Assembly (NCBI GenBank): GCA_013816685.1
Contig: JACDDX010000042.1
Location: 1-9,593, forward strand
DNA length: 9,593 bases
Source of the DNA: Gemmatimonadales bacterium
GTDB lineage: Bacteria > Gemmatimonadota > Gemmatimonadetes > Gemmatimonadales > GWC2-71-9
Reading direction: 5' to 3'
Shown here: positions 6,742-9,593 of the stretch, piece after piece
Numbering within the stretch: position 1 is the first letter of the stretch
Layout: every line of letters starts with the position of its first letter
Notes under the pieces: generated by a model
Told to the model about the DNA's origin: nothing
Database searches by the model: none
What the model saw: the letters and a program-made list of their open reading frames with translations, nothing else
Program-made: the position numbers and the translations under genes

Positions 6742-8091
6742 ATGACACCACCGCCGATGAACGACCTGGCCCTTGCGCGGCTCCAGCAGGACACCTTCGG
6801 CTATTTCCTGAACGAGACCAATCGCGCGAATGGCATGGTGCCCGACAACACCCGGCCGGGTGCGCACGCGAGCATCGCCGCGATCGGATTTGGGTTGACC
6901 GCCTATGTCATCGGCGTTGAGCGCGGGTTCGTCACCCGCGGGGAGGCGACGGAGCGAACCCTTACGACGCTGCGGTTCTTCTGGAACAGCGCCCAGGGAG
7001 AGGAGCCCGACGCGACCGGTTACCGCGGCTTCTACTATCACTTTCTCCATATGGATACCGGGCGGCGCGCCTGGGAATGCGAGCTCTCGACGATCGACTC
7101 GGCCTTCCTGCTGGCCGGAATGCTGTCGGCCGCGGAGTACTTCGACCGCGCCACTCGGGAGGAGCGCGAAATCCGAACCCTGGCCGAGGCTCTCTATCGG
7201 CGGGCCGACTGGGCATGGGCGCAGAACGGCGGGGACACGGTGACGCACGGCTGGAGACCCGAAACAGGATTCATTCAACACCGCTGGGAGGGCTACAGTG
7301 AAGCCTTGATCCTGTACGTGCTGGGCCTGGCGTCGCCGACCTATCCACTCTCCGCCGACAGCTATCCGGCCTGGACCCGCACCTACCGCTGGACGACGCT
7401 CTACGGGCAGGCATTCCTCTACGCTGGACCGCTCTTCATCCATCAGCTCTCGCACCTGTGGATCGACTTCCGCGGCATTCAGGACGAGGTCATGCGCGCC
7501 AGGGGCATCGATTATTTCGAGAACAGCCGGCGCGCCACCTATGTGCAGCAGCAGTACGCCATCCACAATCCGCTGGGTTATCGAGGGTACAACGAGCATT
7601 GCTGGGGCATCACCGCCTCGGACGGGCCGGGGCCGGCCAGCCGCACGGTCGACGGCATCGAGAGGTACTTCGAGGATTATACGGCGCGCGGGGTACCCGA
7701 CGGACCGGACGATGGCACCATCGCCCCGTGGGCGGCGGTGGCCTCCCTGCCGTTCGCACCGGAAATAGTGCTGCCCGCCCTTCAGCACTTCAACGATGCC
7801 TATCCCGAGATGACCAGCGTCTACGGCTTCAAGTGCAGCTTCAACCCGACCTTCACCGGGGGCGCCTCGCTGGGTAAGGGCTGGATATCCAAGGGATACT
7901 ACGGGCTCGACCAAGGCCCGATCGTCATGATGATCGACAACTATCGTACGGGCTTTCTCTGGAGGCTGATGGGGCGGTGTCGCTGGATTCGCGAGGGACT
8001 CCATCGCGCCGGCTTTGCGGGGGGATGGTTGGCCAAGGCTACGGAGTCGGGCTCGCGCCCGGCTACCAGCTCAACCAGTAGCTCGCCTTGA
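6742..8091 (+). CDS. PF10091 'glucoamylase-family' glycoside hydrolase, GH144-like
   Basis: Predicted (alpha/alpha)6-barrel glycoside hydrolase of the PF10091 family. Characterised relatives in GH144 are endo-beta-1,2-glucanases, and a similar domain occurs in cyclic beta-1,2-glucan synthases, so beta-1,2-glucan is the likeliest substrate despite the historical 'glucoamylase' name. Of 449 residues, visible conserved blocks are WECELSTIDSAFLLAG (111-126), carrying candidate acidic catalytic residues Glu114 and Asp119; HQLSHLWIDFRGI (234-246); YFENSRRAT (258-266); NEHCWGITASDGP (284-296); DDGTIAPWAA (323-332); and LDQGPIVMMIDNYRTG (389-404). No signal peptide is visible, so it may act in the cytosol or periplasm by an unseen route. 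The start is set by GAGG; 6739 and 6757 are alternatives. The last ~17 residues, Ser/Thr-rich, are non-conserved and lie partly antisense to the end of the downstream pseudogene (29-bp overlap). It is divergent from the sugar-phosphate operon. Confidence 0.85.
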   Translation: MTPPPMNDLALARLQQDTFGYFLNETNRANGMVPDNTRPGAHASIAAIGFGLTAYVIGVERGFVTRGEATERTLTTLRFFWNSAQGEEPDATGYRGFYYHFLHMDTGRRAWECELSTIDSAFLLAGMLSAAEYFDRATREEREIRTLAEALYRRADWAWAQNGGDTVTHGWRPETGFIQHRWEGYSEALILYVLGLASPTYPLSADSYPAWTRTYRWTTLYGQAFLYAGPLFIHQLSHLWIDFRGIQDEVMRARGIDYFENSRRATYVQQQYAIHNPLGYRGYNEHCWGITASDGPGPASRTVDGIERYFEDYTARGVPDGPDDGTIAPWAAVASLPFAPEIVLPALQHFNDAYPEMTSVYGFKCSFNPTFTGGASLGKGWISKGYYGLDQGPIVMMIDNYRTGFLWRLMGRCRWIREGLHRAGFAGGWLAKATESGSRPATSSTSSSP

Positions 8092-8652
8092 CCGCCAGGA
8101 CGTTGCGCGATGCGCCACCGTTGAACAGCGCCCCTACGTCGGGCCCGAAGCGCAGATTGCCGTCGGTGACGTCGTTGTCCCGATTCTGCTGCCAGACGAC
8201 GAAGAATGTGGAGCCTGGGCGCCACTCCCACCGAAGCACCGCGTTCGCGCGGAGCGAGCGGAGGGTGAAATCCGGCGCCGGTACAGTAAAAGGGGCGCCG
8301 CCGTCGCCGAGTCGATCCGGGTGGCGCTCTCCCACTCCGGGTCCCATGACACGTCCTCCATCACTTCGAACTGATCGGCCTCGACCTCGGCGTCGCGCCG
8401 CGCGAGGACCGCCCGAATCTGGTTCGGCTCGCTGTCGTAGAGCCGGGCGCCGACGTATAGGGCGTCCTCGCCGATGACGATCCGCACCTCCTTTCGCTGG
8501 GTCGCGGGCCTTCCCTCGACGGGATCGGTCTGGGTGAAGCGGATCGCGGGCACCGCGCTCGAACAGACCGCCTCGTCCAGCCCGCCGTTCACCGCGATGC
8601 TTGCGTCCAGGGGTATCGGGACGTGTCGTCCTTCGACAGCCCGCTGGAGCAA
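8063..8652 (-). pseudogene. Decayed DUF5916 / CBM9-like domain gene remnant
   Basis: Two pieces of one family remain in two frames. The 5' piece (8652 to about 8308) resembles the N-terminal carbohydrate-binding-like domain of DUF5916 proteins: VNGGLDEAV, FTQTDPVEGRPATQR, ALYVGARLYDSEP, then WDPEWESATRID. The 3' piece (about 8275 to the stop at 8063) resembles their C-terminus: PDFTLRSLRANAVLRWEWRPGS through KASYWLSW. Intact relatives, from memory, are around 700-900 residues, so most of the body is missing. About 35-45 residues also seem missing inside the first domain near 8347-8361, where QFEVM runs straight into the SWDPEW block. The frame changes between about 8276 and 8307. There is no signal peptide or convincing start: upstream the frame meets the stop of the neighbouring gene at 8659. 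A trimmed functional protein or an assembly collapse are alternatives. Confidence 0.75.
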
Positions 8653-8658
8653 AAGGTT

Positions 8659-9489
8659 TCAGCGATTGATCGTCGCCGGCCCGTTGGTCGTCACCACGCG
8701 GACGGGCGCGCCGCCCTTGCCCAGCGTCGCGTTGAGGCGGCCGGTGCCGTTCCGGCCCAGCGTGACGGTCATCGGCACCTCGACGGACAGCGGGCCATTG
8801 ATGGTCCCGGTCTCGAGCTGCGCCGAGTACCCTTCCGGAATGGCGAGCATGACCGGACCATTCGTGGTCTCGGCATCGAGTCCCTTGCCCGACCAGGTGC
8901 GACCCTCCAGGTCCACCGTGAGCGGGCCGTTCTCGGCGCGGGCGACGACGTTGCCGCCGAGGCGGAAGAGGGAGACCGGTCCGTTGGTCGCGCTGAGGTG
9001 AATCTCGCCGCTCACGCCATCGACGTCCACCGGCCCGTTCTCGGTCGTCACGGCGACGTCGGTCCGGACCGGCACGTGGATCACGAAGGTCACCGCCCAG
9101 GGAGTGTTGTCGCGTCTCCGGGGTCCGCTCACCCGGATACGTCCCCCGCTGATGTCGATCTTCACCTGATCGGCCATTGCCTTTGCCGCCGACTCTGACG
9201 ACGCGTTCGCATCGACCCGCGCACGGATGAAGGTGCTGTCGCGGCTCCAGCCGATGATCCGTACGCCGCCGTTCACGCCCGGGTCGACGTCGAGCTTCTT
9301 CACGCCTCCCATGCCGCGCTCGCGGACGGTGCAGAAGCGGACCTCATCGTCGTGACCCTCCCAGCCGCAGTCACCGAAATCATCCTCGCCGTGCTCGTGT
9401 GATGGCCGGTTCTGGGCGACGAGGGGTTGTGCCGAGGCAACGAGGGCGAGCAGGGCGGCGAGGGGCAGGGTGGGGAATCGGACGGGCAT
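8659..9489 (-). CDS. Exported DUF4097-like repeat protein (putative adhesin/beta-helix)
   Basis: Predicted exported protein of 276 residues; its function is unknown. The N-terminus (MPVRFPTLPLAALLALVASAQPLVAQ, described in parts: short basic start, hydrophobic core about 8-20, Ala-rich exit) looks like a signal peptide cut near residue 25. Two cysteines (41 and 53) in an acidic, His-rich segment could form a disulfide. The rest is short beta-rich turns with Asn-Gly-Pro at 151, 169, 187, 210, 231 and 269, consistent with the right-handed beta-helix expected of DUF4097 proteins. The start at 9489 is chosen over the open extension to 9540 because GGAG lies 5 nt upstream and the signal peptide begins there. 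The downstream pseudogene starts a few codons past the stop in the same frame. Attachment to the envelope or extracellular binding is inference from the family only. Confidence 0.85.
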   Translation of the reverse strand: MPVRFPTLPLAALLALVASAQPLVAQNRPSHEHGEDDFGDCGWEGHDDEVRFCTVRERGMGGVKKLDVDPGVNGGVRIIGWSRDSTFIRARVDANASSESAAKAMADQVKIDISGGRIRVSGPRRRDNTPWAVTFVIHVPVRTDVAVTTENGPVDVDGVSGEIHLSATNGPVSLFRLGGNVVARAENGPLTVDLEGRTWSGKGLDAETTNGPVMLAIPEGYSAQLETGTINGPLSVEVPMTVTLGRNGTGRLNATLGKGGAPVRVVTTNGPATINR

Positions 9490-9494
9490 CGGGG

Positions 9495-9498
9495 CTCC
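9495..9498 (-). promoter_or_regulatory. Shine-Dalgarno GGAG for the DUF4097-like gene
   Basis: Minus-strand GGAG sits 5 nt before the ATG at 9489. Together with the signal peptide starting there, it rules against the upstream in-frame starts. Confidence 0.55.
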
Positions 9499-9541
9499 GC
9501 AGTGGCCGGGGAAGAGTCGGGACCTGCGTTGGATCTGCAAC

Positions 9542-9562
9542 CGGCGACAAAGGTTGTCACCG
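9542..9562. promoter_or_regulatory. Inverted repeat upstream of the DUF4097-like gene
   Basis: Arms CGGCGACAA (9542-9550) and TTGTCACCG (9554-9562) flank a 3-nt centre and pair over 9 positions with one G/T mismatch. The centre is about 63 nt upstream of the ATG at 9489. It may be a regulator operator or an RNA hairpin in the leader; the sequence alone does not decide. Confidence 0.35.
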
Positions 9563-9593
9563 ACCCTCGGACCCGAGTGGGATCACCGTGGGG

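Noticed and set aside
6685..8004. 439-codon minus-strand frame opposite the glycoside hydrolase
   Set aside because: No domain motifs and biased composition; the plus-strand frame carries all the conserved PF10091 blocks.
8134..8652. A 172-codon intact gene starting with TTG at 8652
   Set aside because: After about residue 115 the frame becomes Arg/Ser-rich nonsense while the family C-terminus continues in another frame. The TTG lacks a Shine-Dalgarno, so a pseudogene is the better reading.
9490..9540. Upstream extension of the DUF4097-like gene to 9540
   Set aside because: It would bury the signal peptide behind 17 polar residues, and the GGAG is correctly spaced for 9489.

Overview
The window is GC-rich, densely coded bacterial DNA. 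The gene content points to Gemmatimonadota or a related high-GC environmental phylum: a fused transaldolase/glucose-6-phosphate isomerase, a DUF4097-type secreted repeat protein, a DUF5916-type remnant and a PF10091 'glucoamylase-family' enzyme. This assignment is inference from recalled family distributions, not from a search.

Region 1 (about 1-6574, minus strand) is a tight operon. In transcription order it reads nitrilase, 6-phosphogluconolactonase (pgl), glucokinase (glk), transketolase (tkt), then bifunctional transaldolase/phosphoglucose isomerase (tal-pgi, cut by the left edge after 621 codons). The first three junctions are 4-nt ATGA stop/start overlaps; only tkt to tal-pgi has a short gap (12 nt) with its own GGAG ribosome binding site. 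Together the sugar genes phosphorylate glucose, interconvert glucose-6-P and fructose-6-P, hydrolyse the lactone of the oxidative pentose phosphate pathway and run its non-oxidative branch. Glucose-6-P dehydrogenase and 6-phosphogluconate dehydrogenase are absent and could lie beyond the left edge. A branch-1 nitrilase with an intact Glu-Lys-Cys triad heads this operon, which is the most unusual feature of its layout.

Region 2 (6575-6741) is a short divergent intergenic stretch with weak promoter-like signals and a small dyad. Region 3 (6742-8091, plus strand) is a PF10091/GH144-like glycoside hydrolase without a visible signal peptide. Its 3' end overlaps, tail to tail, the end of the next element.

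Region 4 (8063-8652, minus strand) is a decayed DUF5916 gene. Part of the N-terminal carbohydrate-binding-like domain and the last ~65 residues of the C-terminus remain. They lie in different frames and most of the middle is gone. Region 5 (8659-9489, minus strand) is an intact exported DUF4097-like protein with six Asn-Gly-Pro repeats, preceded by a good Shine-Dalgarno and, further upstream, a near-perfect inverted repeat.

I saw no rRNA, tRNA, CRISPR array or insertion sequence. I do not see an obviously new defence or mobile system. The points most worth checking are the nitrilase-headed sugar operon, the eroded DUF5916 gene and its effect on the GH144-like neighbour, and the NGP repeat protein.
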